DNA of 64,000 bases from Parus major (lineage: Eukaryota; Chordata; Aves; Passeriformes; Paridae): assembly GCF_001522545.3 (NCBI RefSeq), contig NC_031769.1:75953213-76017212 (forward strand), read 5' to 3'. Below, piece by piece: positions 38,401-49,850 of the stretch. The notes beneath the pieces are model-generated. The model was not told the DNA's origin. It ran no database searches and was given only the letters and a program-made list of their open reading frames with translations. Position 1 is the stretch's first letter. Each line of letters opens with the position of its first letter. The position numbers and the translations under genes are program-made.

Positions 38401-40167
38401 AGTACAGTTTCCTTGTGGTTGTGATAGTAGTTCATTGTAGCCAATTGTGTAAAACTAAAAAATAAAAATGGTTAAAGCTTTGAGGACTGTAGTTTTACTT
38501 ACAGTGCATCCTTTCTTGATAATCTCATTCTCTAGAAAGCAAATGGTCTTGTTCAGCAAAACTTTCTTCTCTCAAAGCCAAGTTCTTTTCATTAAAACCT
38601 CAGCAGGAAAATGGAATGTTATGATTTGGAAGTCCTGCCTTGATATGTTGAAGGGATTTTCAAGCAGATGTGATCCAGTATTTCATCTTTGGGCTGATGC
38701 TTTGTTGAAATCACACCAAAGCAGCATCATCTCTCCTTGATAGAAGAGTTTGTTACAGCAGTCATGACATACAGTGTTTTGTTGTTTCTGAGCAGATCAA
38801 TTGCAGCAATAAGATATCCAAGGAGTATTTTCAATTGAAAAGACTTGACTTTGCAGTGGAAAATGAAACTTTTATCAGAAAGTAGATTATTTTGGGAAAA
38901 TCTTACTCAGTTGAAAACTCAAGTTTCCATTAAAAATAAGCCTGGTACACTTTTCCAATCTGTTTTATTTTCCATTGCTTTTCACTTTATTACTCCTCTT
39001 CTAAGACATATTCCTTCTTATTAAGTTGTGCTATTTGATGTCTGTTTGACAGCATCCTGTCTCCGTCGCTCTTTTCATGGTTGTTTTTATTTTTTTTTAT
39101 TTTGGGGGTTTTTTTGTTTGGGTTTTTTTTTGTGCTTTTTGTTTGTTTGTTTGTTTTTGTTTGGGTTTTTGTTTTGTTTTGGTGGTGTTTTTTTGTTGTT
39201 TTTTAGCTTTTTTGTTTGGTTGGTTGGTTTTTTGTCTTTTCTGTCTTCTTACAGCAAGTGCTATATTTAAAAGGCATGATGGAGGGGATGCAACAATAGG
39301 CAATCTTACTCCCTTTTCCTTTAAAATAGTCTTGAAATTTCCACACAATTGATCAAATATCTAGTTAGAGTATCTGATGATATAATGTTGTTGCAAGTGC
39401 TCTCAGTTCAGTCTGCTGAACTTTCACAAAGGCTCTCCAAGACCTCTACTGAAATCCTTTCATTAACCAGAGGCATAATATGTGCAGTGCTTCCTTCTTA
39501 CCATCAACTTTTACTTAACAAGTAGCAATTAAGTATATTCTTCTCAGCTTCCCTTAAAAATATAATAACCTATGAAATATCTGTTCCAGTCTGTGCCTTT
39601 TACATCAGTAAAATGTTCATAACTAACATTTCTATTTCTAAAAAAGCAAATAATGACAGGTTGTTTCTTTCTCCGTTTTCATCCCTGCAATTAGACTGTT
39701 TCAAACGTGTCCCAGCTACTTTGTTCCTTTCTGGCTTGAAATATTCAGTTTTATAGATACCATGTATCATTACTATTAGTTAAAGTAACTGAAGTGTTGT
39801 CTTGGTAAACCTACCTGTTATTATGCATGCAGAACCATGCAAAAAGGACCAATGGTTTGAACATTTAGTATTTAATGTGCTGCCATGGATGTTTGGAAAT
39901 GTGGAGATAATTTATTGCAGATAATGTAAGCACCAAAGCAACTCTGATTACTTTCTTTTCACGCTTGCTTCTCTTTAAGGTCAAGCAGAAAAAGAGTGCT
40001 TTCAAAAGAAAGACTTCCATGACAACAAAAAGGGGTGAGAGAAAGAAGAGATTGTTGATTCACATGTGTCTTTTTAGCCAAGAGAGATTCTGAGATGCTC
40101 TTCATTTTTTTACATGACAAGAAAGTAAACAAACAAAAATTGAGGGTAATTTTAAACTATTATGAAT
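35471..40167. other. AT-rich unique sequence, no gene recognised
   Basis: The first 230 bases are GT-rich and possibly ERV-derived. The rest is AT-rich. A purine run lies at about 36643-36674 and a T/G-rich tract at 39081-39243. No gene is seen. Confidence 0.5.
39081..39243. repeat. T/G-rich low-complexity tract, GTTT-like
   Basis: Long T runs broken by G (units such as 'gttt' and 'ggtt'), with almost no C and only two or three A. Both strands give apparent frames here (Phe/Cys/Val-rich on plus, Lys/Gln/Asn-rich on minus), which are composition artefacts. Confidence 0.9.
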
Positions 40168-40356
40168 GATGGGGCCCTGCTCTCCTGGGGATGGCAGAAC
40201 ACCTGCCTGCCCATGGGAAGGAGTGACTTAACTGTTTTCCTCATGAAATCATTTTTGTAGTTTTCTCCTTTTACCTTTCCAATCCTCTCCCACTGATAGG
40301 GGAGCAAGTGAGTGACTTTGTGGTGCTTGGCAGCTGGCTGGGATTAAACCATGATA
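40168..40356 (+). mobile_element. ERV LTR 3' fragment
   Basis: Matches the 3' part of a common songbird LTR as I remember it: 'ggggccctgctctcctgggg', then 'cacctgcctgcccatgggaa', a pyrimidine-rich 'ttttacctttccaatcctct' segment, 'gggagcaagtgagtgac', 'tggtgcttggcagctggctg' and the terminal 'ggattaaaccatga'. In related copies this end closes with CA. The 5' part of the LTR is missing. Confidence 0.65.
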
Positions 40357-40580
40357 TCAAATCAGACTCCTGGTCAGATTAAACATGCCATAAATCCAGC
40401 TGGGCTGTTGCAAAACTTGTTGGAACCTCCTGATCAAATCCTGGGACTGTGCAAAGTGCAGGAAATGTCCCTGCTAGATGTCCCTTTCTGGTGTGGCTCT
40501 GCTGGGTAGGAATACACTCTTCACAGGATTATATTGCATGAAGTCATTGAAAAGTAATAAAAGATAAACCATAGGATTTG

Positions 40581-40618
40581 AACAGATATGTTCATAACTA
40601 ACAGATATGTTCATAACT
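40581..40618. repeat. perfect tandem duplication, 2 x 19 bp
   Basis: The unit 'aacagatatgttcataact' is repeated exactly with no spacer. Confidence 0.95.
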
Positions 40619-41340
40619 ATCATCAGCACTGTTAGTAGCACTGGAGATTAGTGGAGCTTCTTTATGCCATAGCTTCAGCCTTTTCTATTATCACCATGCT
40701 AGATAAAATCTGCAAAAAATGTATGCTGACAGAGAGAGCAAGTGTGGGCCTGGGCGGGAGGGAGGAAAGAAAAGGAAAAATATATTCACACTGAAGCAAC
40801 CCTATTCAGCAGAACAATCACATTGCAGCTGCCTAAACTGCTACTTTAAACACTATATTTTGCCAAAAGAGCCTCAACAAATGTCTTAACTATGGTATAA
40901 GATACCTAAAGCTGTAGGTATACATATAACCCTTTAAAAGTAAGTTCAACAGATGTTTAAATGGATCCATATAATTCTATGATGATTGAAGAAAATCACA
41001 AGAAGGCTGGCAAAACTTTATTCAACAAAGAGTGTGCTTACTGCAAAGAGTCGTGGAAGAGGAATATGAATGTAACACACCTGTGTGTGTTTTTTCATAA
41101 CTAGGACACAGAATATTCTTGAATGATGATCCCACTGTTTTCTGTTAAGTATTTCAACCATTGAATTCACGTGGAGATAGATCCATATATGCACATACAA
41201 GTAGTATATGAAAGCACAAAATTTCTTACTTCAGCTGATAGGACTAGTGGAACTTTGCTGGTATCTGGAGACAAAAATCAATACCATATTCAAAAATATT
41301 TGATATATTTAGGTATTCAGCATATGGATACTGGTCTTTA

Positions 41341-41459
41341 CTATATATACATACATATGTATATATATACATATACATACACACATACATATATACATAT
41401 ACATACACACACACACACACATACACACACATACATACATACATACATTCATACATACA

Positions 41460-41495
<36 letters not shown>

Positions 41496-41505
41496 TATAT
41501 ATAAT
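41341..41505. repeat. TA / CATA / CA compound microsatellite, about 165 bp
   Basis: Successive (TA)n, (ATAC)n, (AC)n, a long (CATA)n, then (AT)n. The Tyr/Ile/His/Thr-rich and Tyr/Val/Cys/Met-rich frames across it are translations of the repeat. This is the largest microsatellite in the window. Confidence 0.97.
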
Positions 41506-43662
41506 ACTTAGACATATTGTCTCCAAACCTCAGTTTCTGTACTTGGCAGTGTACCTTCTCTACTCTGTCTTAAAATCCAGACCATCATTTCCTCACCAAA
41601 TCATTTTAATGCAGCACACTGCTTGTAACTGCAAGAGATAGGCTAAAGGAGGGAAATCTACCAAATTCATTTCAGTTTTCTTCCCTCTCTAACATACTTC
41701 TGTGTATATGCGGAGTCAAGAACACAATTTTTCATCTCTTATCTCAGTAAAGATAAACCATACATCAGTTAAGGAAGGAAAAAAGAAAAAACCCTTGCTA
41801 AAGTGCTGAACTTGCTTTTACTTTAAGTAGAACTACTTGCCTGGTTGCCTCAAATATAGAAAAGGTTTTTTTAAACTAGGGTAGGTTTTGTAATACAGGC
41901 ACTAGCTGTTCCTTCCTGTTTTTCATCATCTCTGGCACTGTGATTTCTTGGTCACAAATATGTCTTGCTAACCAGGATGCTGCAGGAAATTGCGGAATGA
42001 TGGAAGATATAGTTGGTTGCAACATGTAAATGTGTGCATTGAGTAATAATTCATTACAGGAAAGTGATGTTAAGAATAGAGAAAAAATTAAGATTTTATA
42101 ATTATGTGGTTTTCTTCTTAGCGGAAAATAATGTAAAACAAAAGCCAAGAAAAGCTAAGAACATTTGGGCAAGTTAAAACTAGTTTTTCTAGGAAATTAT
42201 AATAAATAATATAAATATGTGAATATATAAATAATCATATTTATATCTGATAAAAAATCTGATTTCTATACTTTTATAAGGTTGTTACCATATCTAGCAG
42301 AGGAGAGGTATAAGAGCAGAACCAAGAAGTATCCAATTGGAACACATGTCATTTAAAGAAGTACTTGTATAAGACCAGTGAATCAAAATTCCTGATAGAT
42401 CAGAATAGCTACAAGGGATGGCTATGTTTACCATGTTTTTCTACCAAAATAATTTTAAAGATGTTAAGTAAGCATCAGCAAATAGATTAATAAATGCCAG
42501 TTGGCATTGCTGCTCTGGGATGTGATTTGCCTAGCTGCAGGCTATTTGTTGAGTATTAATTAAATTAACTAAAAACTTGCTCTAAGTTTAAGGCCCTAAT
42601 AAAAACGGAATTAGTTTATTAAGTGCCTGCAGGCAGACAAATATTTCCATGTCATTACAGTTTATTTTGTTTTGTTCTTTTGTGCATTAAGGAACACTGC
42701 TGAATATTAACTATATGATGATATTCACATCTATGTCATTTAGGAAATTGTTTCACTCAGCTCTGTGGCTGTCAATACATGCCAACATGTCTGAGAAAGA
42801 ATTCAAATCTGAATCTATTTTTTTTTCCTGTATTCAAAGCAGTATGTGATTTATACCAGAAACTACTGTTAAGAAAGGGAAAGGTCCATCTGCTTGGAGC
42901 TACAGCTACAAGGAGAGTGTAGCCTCGTTTTCCACTTCCCTGTAGAAGCAGTGCCTTTACTTCTCTCTGCCTCACTACTTCCACTTTTCTTCACCTCTCC
43001 AAGGCATGTGACACAAAGGAACACAGGAGCTAAAATGCTGCTTTGAGGCAAAAAGGAGGAGATTCCAGTGAAAAGGGAGGTTACACTGAAACTTATCAGC
43101 CAAGTTTTATGCACATGGAAGAAGAAACAGAAATGTGTACACAGATATTTATTTACAGCAGAGTCTGCCACTGGGAAGACAGAAAAGAAGAACACACTAA
43201 TGGTTCAAAAAATGGCTTTCAAGACCCAGCTGCCAGCAGCAAGGCCAGGTTTTCCAGCAAAAAAGCCTGAATTGAAGATGTAGCTGCTATCTCTTTCATG
43301 TTCTTCATTTTTTAAAGGAAGTTTAATTCAAGTTTATTTTAGGTAAGTACAGCTCGCCCTAACTGAACATTTATATCCCATCTGAGGTCTGTGGTTTTCT
43401 GCTTTAGAACTGAGTATTCATGGGAGTGGTGTGAAAATGCTAGTGGATTATGTGAAAAGGAAAATGGAGAGAACACCTGAAACACTGAATCACTTTAGTA
43501 AGTAGTGTCTGCATCTAGATAGGACTGGGAGAAATCAATATTCTATTTATCCCTGTGAACCATACTTTGGACACAGTAATGAAATAGACTTCAAAAACAT
43601 GGACTTATTTATTTCTCATCTGGAAAAAATAAACTGGCAGATGGATCACAGGAATGCATGTG

Positions 43663-43710
43663 GTTTTGTACCCAGAGCGTTTTGTCCCTAAGGCATTTTA
43701 TCCTCAAACC
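43663..43710. repeat. degenerate 16-bp tandem repeat, 3 units
   Basis: Three adjacent 16-mers share the core 'TTTT(G/A)T.C': 43663-43678, 43679-43694 and 43695-43710. The first two agree at most positions and the third is more diverged. Confidence 0.6.
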
Positions 43711-46059
43711 TAGGCTGATCTGAGGTAGATTTAAATCACTTAAAGCATGGACAACGTCAAGTTGTCAGTGCCAGTTGCTCAGGTCACAGATGTATGTATA
43801 TTCCTCCATATTACTTTATAACATAACATAGTAATAGTTGCTTCATGAATATGGTCTCTTCCTGGAGGATAAGATGCCAGGTTTCCATATAATTACTGTG
43901 GTTTACTACCAGTGATGAATTCTTTTTAAGTAAGATCTAGTTAAATTACAAAATTCCTCAAATTAATAGTTTTCTCAGCTCTGTTTAAACAAAAAAAAAA
44001 AGAAAAAAACAATTCTCAGACTGTTTTGAAGTTCAAATTTAGTTCCTCTAATCTGTCAAGCTTTTGCAAATAAAACCTGCCTTATCCAATTTACCAATGC
44101 TGCACTTTAGAAAAGTATTGGTTTTGTTCAATGTAAATTACTCTTATCTTCAGACAAAGGACTTTTCTTCATGTGGAAGGTACTACATGATTAGATAATT
44201 TAAGTTCAAGGTAACGTTCTAGGTTCAACTATTAGTTTAGGAAGAGAAGCTCAGACTGGGTTTTTGTTTGAGTTCCTGATTTGATGAAGGGTCTCTTCTG
44301 TCAAAAGTCCCAAAGAAAGGAAACCAGGAGAGTATATTTGGCTTATGTAAGGAGACAGTGCTCTCCACAAAAACATAAAAAGAACACCCAAACAACTCAC
44401 CCTGCCAGTTACTACCAAATATTAGGTTCCTCCTTCAAGCAGGCTGTGGTTTCAGTAGCTTCCAGGAGCCAGGCTGTCACTTCTAAAAAGTGGCTGCAGC
44501 AGCTGAGGAAGCCTGTTTCTTCACATAATCCTGATGAGTCACACTGTGACACCCTGAGAACCTGATATGCAAAATCCTGCAGTCCTACATCATAAGAGTC
44601 CATGCAAATCCTTTGTCAATTTTTATCTACATGAATTTGTAGACTGAGAATTCTGCTTTGACTGGAGTATAATCATAGGCTTACAGGCAAAACAATCCCC
44701 TAAACAGTCTTCTTTTTGTTCCATGTTTAAGCATTACAAAGTTAAAATTTGCCAGTGGTTTTGATGATAATATATAAATAGGATTGCATTTGATTCTGGG
44801 TTCTTTTAAAAGGTTTTGCAATTTTGCATCGAACAGTAGTCATTTGAAACAATCTATTAGAGCCTTAGTAAAAGGGACTGAGGTTTTGTACTGAAGTTTT
44901 GTTAAAACTGGTTTGAAGTTAGAGAACAACTACTTGATTTTTACTGCTTTTTACGCAGATGCAGAAAACAATGTGTCTTTTAATCTGAGAGGGGATTCTG
45001 AATCCAGTCAAGGCACTTGTTTAGTGTCTTTTGAAACCAAAGCCTGAAGCTTATGATATTGCTATCTCATTAATGAGATCAGGTAGGAAGCAGTGAGAAT
45101 AAGTTTAAAATTTCACTGTAAAGGAAGGAAAAATCAAAAGTTTCTTGTGGCTGGGTGAACTTCTAACCTAGTTTCTAGAAAGACAATTTTTGCATTTCTA
45201 AGCATGTGTAAAAATGGTGCTATGAAACAGGAGGGAGTTTGCTGGCCTTCTTTAATGTATCCAGGAACACAGTCCAGTAGTTGAGCTATAGCATATATCA
45301 GCAATGAAATATCTGACATTAAACTATCATATTAAATGACATCTGATGGGCTTGTTCTTTTCAACATTTCTAGGCATGCTCTTGCACAAAGTAGAATCTG
45401 AGGTTAGATTTGTTGTGCATACACAAATTAAACCTTGACTTCTGTCTGCTCTAGTATTCCCAAAAGCATCTAAAGCTCTTGCAGGACAAGGTGTGAGATG
45501 AGCCAGGCTGGAAAGCTGAAAAAGGACGTGGGTAGCTGCAACTTTTGAAGGGGATGGTATTGACAGTGTGAATACAGTGCTGTGTTTCAGAGCTTAATCA
45601 AGCAGATGATCTTTAACAACTCAAGGGCTCTGCAGTGGGGCAACCCACTGTATAAGAGCTTGTGCTATTTTCATTTGGGAGGTGGCAACAAGGATTTATG
45701 TTTTATGTTTTATGACTAAGTCTAATGTGTGCCACCCCAAGGGAGGAACATGCCAGACTGGAACTTGAGTTTTCAGATCAATAGTAGCCCACAAATATTG
45801 CATAGTTATTAAGCAAAGGTAAATGATCAGCCTAAGCACAGACATGTGATGAAACCATATATACTTGCAATCAGATTGCTTTATCAAAGGTCTTTTGGGG
45901 AATGCTAGATATGTCTGAAATGATCATACTTTAATATGAATGCAATGAAAACTAAAGGCATAGCTGAAGGTTGAATAGGTGTGTGGGATTTAATGTTAAG
46001 CTAACTGCATGAAGGAATTTTAAAAATAGTTTTTAGCAGTAGGGGATTCCAAGTAATAT

Positions 46060-46530
46060 GTGAGATCTGTCCAATGTCCTGCCTAGACCCTCAGGAAGCT
46101 ATGCTATATTCTAACACTCCTTTGTCAGACTTGTTAGGCTTAGCAAAGCATCTGAACAGCTTGGGCCAATAGTGTGCACCAGCCAAACTGTCTGTAGAAT
46201 TTCTTATCAGACCCTCTGGAATTTCGCAAGGATGCTGAGACATAAGCTGTTCTAAAAATAAGAAAGAAGAGGTTGAAAAGCAAGAAGAGAAGACCGCAAG
46301 AGCCAGATAACAGAGGGTGGTTGAACACCTGGACTGTAACCAATCCTGTGCCACAAGGGGTACGTGCAGAGTGCATGGACAGGATAGGGGCACCAATGAA
46401 AAGATGTGTGTTTGCATGAACAGTGGTTTTGGAATGTATAAATAAATGTAAAATGTAAACAATAAATGGCTTCTGCGAAATCATATTGGTTCGTTGGTCA
46501 GAGGTCCTGAGCTTCTGCAGTTAGGAAGAC
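46060..46530 (+). mobile_element. probable ERV LTR with promoter and poly(A) signals
   Basis: The block carries LTR landmarks in order on the plus strand: 'accaatcctg' near 46340, 'caccaatgaaa' near 46391 (two CCAAT boxes), TATAAATA at 46437-46444, and AATAAA at 46461-46466. A 'catattggttcgttggtcag' stretch of U5 type follows. The short TATA-to-AATAAA distance resembles alpharetrovirus-like LTRs. I could not place TG...CA ends with a matching target duplication, so both boundaries are approximate and solo LTR versus fragment is undecided. Confidence 0.65.
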
Positions 46531-47509
46531 CCAAGATAGCTTTATTAAATTTAGGTGAGACAAATCTTTTTTTCTTAAAGCTGGCATAACCAGAATGTGA
46601 TCTATTTTTTCTGTTATTATATTCAGCTTGCTATAATTTACATGTTATAAATTATGAGAATTTGGGTTTTCTAAATTTTCTTAGCTTATTCCAAATAATT
46701 TAGTAATAGGGCAAAGGCTTATCCCCTTCTTTCTTTTAAAATGTGAATGTCCAATTGCCTTTCTTCATTTGGATCAAAGACTAATATCATTACCTTGACT
46801 ATAGTGAAAAATGCAATTATTCAGATCCTGGATCATGTCTGAATACATGAACAGTTTAAAAAGCAGGGAGCAGAGTAATATAGATGACATGACATGTTAT
46901 GCTCAGGACAGAATTAATTTCCACCATGATATTGAAGTCATTGAAGTCAAATGTTTTCTCTTTATCACAGAATTATTGCACTTAAATATATAGTGCTAAG
47001 CAAATTAAATACCATGTAAGGTCAGGGACTATTTAATCTGTGTAAACTATAAAACGAATAATTATTATAGTGCATTTGAATGCCTTTTGCAGGCTAGTGA
47101 TATTTGCTCTTTTTTGGCAAGTAAACAAGCGTGTTTTAACTCCAGAATTTTAGAAGATCTATAGTAGTATATTTTTCTCATTTATGTTTTTTAAGAATTG
47201 CCAGGTCTGTTTGGGGATTTTGGTGACCAAATGCACAGATGCCTGGAATTGACAATGCTCTCAGTCTAGAGAAATGGCACACACTTTTCCTGTCATTGTT
47301 CCTTCTCCTTTTCCTCACTTTCCCTCAAAGAACATAAATTTATATACAAGCAAAGTATAACCATGATTTGTGTCTATGCTCCCTTTCTTTCTTGTCTTCT
47401 CCTTTGTGTTGTGAAAACACACAAAAAATGGAGCTATAACTAAACCAGGTTAATGATGTCTAATTTACCATTCATTTTTTTTATAGGCTATAAGTAACTT
47501 CTTTGACAC
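46531..47509. other. AT-rich unique sequence, no gene recognised
   Basis: AT-rich DNA between two transposons. Nothing further is seen. Confidence 0.5.
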
Positions 47510-48167
47510 ATTAGAATTATTAAGGATGTAAAAGACTTCCAAGATCAAGTTCAGCCTTTGAGTGAACACCATCACACCAATTAAATTGTACTAAGTGCCA
47601 AGTCCAGTTGTGTCTTGAACAATTCCAGGGATCATGACTCCATCATCTCCCTAGGCAGCTCATTTCAATGATCAACAACCCTTTCCATAAAAATAATTCT
47701 TCCTGATCTCCTGAAATTCTCCTGAAACTCCCCTGAGGTCATCTGAGGATATATACTCCTGTTATCTTGCTATTTGTCTGGGAGATTGACCCCCACCCTG
47801 CTACAACCTCCTTTCAGGTAGTTGTAGACAACAATAAGCTCACTCTTAAGTCTCCTTTTTTTTCCAGGCTAAACAATCCCAACTCCCTCAGCTGCTCCAC
47901 ATATAACTCGTTCTCAAGGTTCTTCACCAGCTTTGTTGTCCTTCTCTGTGCATGGTGCAGCACTTTAACACCTTCCTTGAACTGAGGGTCCCAAAACTTA
48001 ATGCAGGATTCGAGATGTGATCTCGAATGTACCAAATACAGGAGAAAATCACTTTCCTCATCCTGTTGACCACACTATTCCTGATACAGGCCATTGGACT
48101 TCTTGGCCACCTTGGTACAGCTGGCTCATGTTCAGCCACTGCTGGCCAGTACTCCCAGGTCCTCTTC
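47510..48167 (-). mobile_element. CR1 retrotransposon, 3' part (continues at 48945)
   Basis: Minus-strand CR1. The 3' end is decayed ('aaggatgtaaaagacttcca'). Moving right, it follows the reverse complement of the CR1 3' UTR and then the C-terminal part of its ORF2 protein. Minus-strand fragments such as 'QRRTTKLVKNLENELY' and '[14 protein letters not shown]' are the CR1 C-terminal block, and 'ACIRNSVVNRMRKVI' lies further right. Frameshifts between these pieces show the copy is dead. It is interrupted by an LTR at 48168. Confidence 0.93.
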
Positions 48168-48938
48168 TGTTGTAGCTGATAGCTTGAAATATATCTTTTC
48201 CCCTCTTTTAGTTGTGATTTCCCCCCCAGCTTCTCTTTCTCCTAATTGTTTACCTGGTGTCAAGTTACCATGGTTACTGAAGTTTTTCTCAGCTCCACGG
48301 CGAGAGGCCCGATAGAGTGGAGGGGAGACCCTGCTGGCATTTCCAGCTGCTTGAAGTTTCTTTAGCCCAAGAGAACCCTTCTTTTCAACACGGAAGTTTG
48401 TAACTCTGTTTTTCCTGTCCCAGAATGCCTCTGAGCTATGGAAGCTGAGAGGGTTTGCTTACCTTCCCTTCCCTTTCTTTCCCCCCTGTGTTGCCAGGAA
48501 ACCAAGCCCCCCCTCTCTCCCCCTCTGCCCCTCTGTGGAGAATACTCCTACATCTTTGTGGGCATTTGAAGAAGTTGGTGTCTGTTATTTCTTATCTTGG
48601 TGTGTGTAACCTTGATTTGTAGAAAGTTTGTAAGACGTATTAACTGAGAAAAATAATTGGTTCTTTCTCTGATGTTCCCTCCCTCCAAGAAACCCTGTTA
48701 AAAGAGACCCCCCAGACCCCAAATCCTTTGTCTCTCATCCTTTGGATTCCCCTTCACAGAAATAAACTGTGGAATGCAAACCAGAGAGAGAGTCCCCCCC
48801 TGATTTCTTTACTCGCTCTATAGACTTGGATTCTTGAAGAAAATCAGTGAACCCCACAAACATATGCTGGCTCAAAACTCGAGTGAAGAGAAACCTCATC
48901 ACTGAGCTAGCCGGGCCACACTCAAGAAGATCGAGTCA
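48168..48938 (+). mobile_element. solo ERV LTR inserted into CR1, 6-bp target duplication
   Basis: The LTR begins TGTTGTAGCTG at 48168 and ends GATCGAGTCA at 48938 (771 bp, TG...CA). CTCTTC lies directly before it (48162-48167) and directly after it (48939-48944): a perfect 6-bp duplication, typical of alpha/betaretrovirus-like (ERVK-type) integration. Removing one duplicate and the LTR restores continuous CR1 order. AATAAA at 48761-48766 sets the plus orientation. No internal viral sequence is present, so the provirus was lost by LTR-LTR recombination. Confidence 0.92.
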
Positions 48939-48944
48939 CTCTTC

Positions 48945-49850
48945 CACTTGGCTGTTCCCAGCCACTCTGTCCCCAGACTGTAGCACTGTGTGAGGCTGTT
49001 GCGACCCAAGGGCAGGACCTGCCATCTCACTTTATTGAACAGCACCCTGCTTCAGCCCATTGATCCAGCCTGTCCAGATCCTTTAGCAGAACCTTTGTGC
49101 CCTTCAACAAATCAACCCTTCTGCCCAACTTAATGGCATCTGTGAATTTACTGAGGGTACACTTGATCCCCTCATCTGGATCATCCATAAATATATTGAA
49201 CAGGATTGGGCAAAATATAGAGCCTTGGGGAACACCACTAGTTACTGGATGCCAACTAGGTGGAATTCTTTTCACCACCACTGGGCCTGGCGACCCAGCC
49301 AGTTTTTACACCAGTGAATGGTGCACCTGTCTGAGCCATGGGCTGACACTTTTCCAGAGGATCCTGTGAGAAACAATGTCAAGGGCTCTGCTGAAGTCTA
49401 GGCCGGCAACACCCACAGCCTTTCTCTTATCCCTTAGGCAGGTCACCTGGTCATGAAAGGAGATCAGGCAGGCCAAGCAGGACCTGACTTTCCTAAACCC
49501 ATGCTGGCTGGGCCTGATCCCTTGATTGTCCTGTATGTGCTGTGTGATTGCACTCAAGATGATCTGTTACATAACCTTCCCTGACACTGAGGTCAATCTG
49601 GCAGATCTGTAGTTCCCCAGATCCTCCTTCTGGCCCTTATTGTAGATGGACATCACATTGACCAACCTCCAGTCATCTGTGACCTCCTCACTTAACCAGG
49701 ACTATTATAATTATGAAGAATGGCTTGATGAGCTCTTCTGACAGTTCCCTCAGTACCTCATGTGAATCCAATCCAGTCCCACAGACTTGTGAGTATCTAA
49801 GTGGCACAGCAGTCACCAACAACTTCCTCCTGCACTGGTGCAGATGCACT
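48945..49850 (-). pseudogene. CR1 retrotransposon, reverse transcriptase part (dead)
   Basis: This is the remainder of the CR1 split by the LTR. On the minus strand, 49557-49306 encodes the fingers/palm part of the CR1 ORF2 reverse transcriptase ('NQGIRPSQHGFRKVRSCLA', then 'GLDFSRALDIVSH'). 49281-49027 encodes the next part with the conserved 'TSGVPQGS' motif. The catalytic F/YADD box appears as 'FTDAIKL', so both metal-binding aspartates are disturbed and the enzyme would be inactive. The two pieces lie in different frames. The copy is truncated near 49850 and lacks the endonuclease and ORF1. Confidence 0.93.

Larger units (their letters stand above)
40357..46059. other. AT-rich unique sequence, no gene recognised
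   Basis: About 5.7 kb. It contains a 19-bp exact duplication, a long TA/CATA microsatellite and a 16-bp degenerate tandem repeat, listed separately. Frames up to 108 codons match no family that I know. Confidence 0.5.

Noticed and set aside
39028..39352. Hydrophobic Phe-rich plus-strand frames that look like membrane proteins, and a Lys-rich minus-strand frame
   Set aside because: They are artefacts of a T/G-rich low-complexity tract.
41341..41505. CRISPR-like regular repeat
   Set aside because: The units are 2-4 bp with no spacers, so it is a microsatellite. No CRISPR array exists elsewhere in the window.
41171..41641. 156-codon plus-strand frame and shorter minus-strand frames
   Set aside because: Most residues are translation of the TA/CATA/CA microsatellite.
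46091..46484. Minus-strand frames of 114 and 123 codons
   Set aside because: They are antisense to an LTR that carries its own TATA and AATAAA on the plus strand, and they have no recognisable motif.
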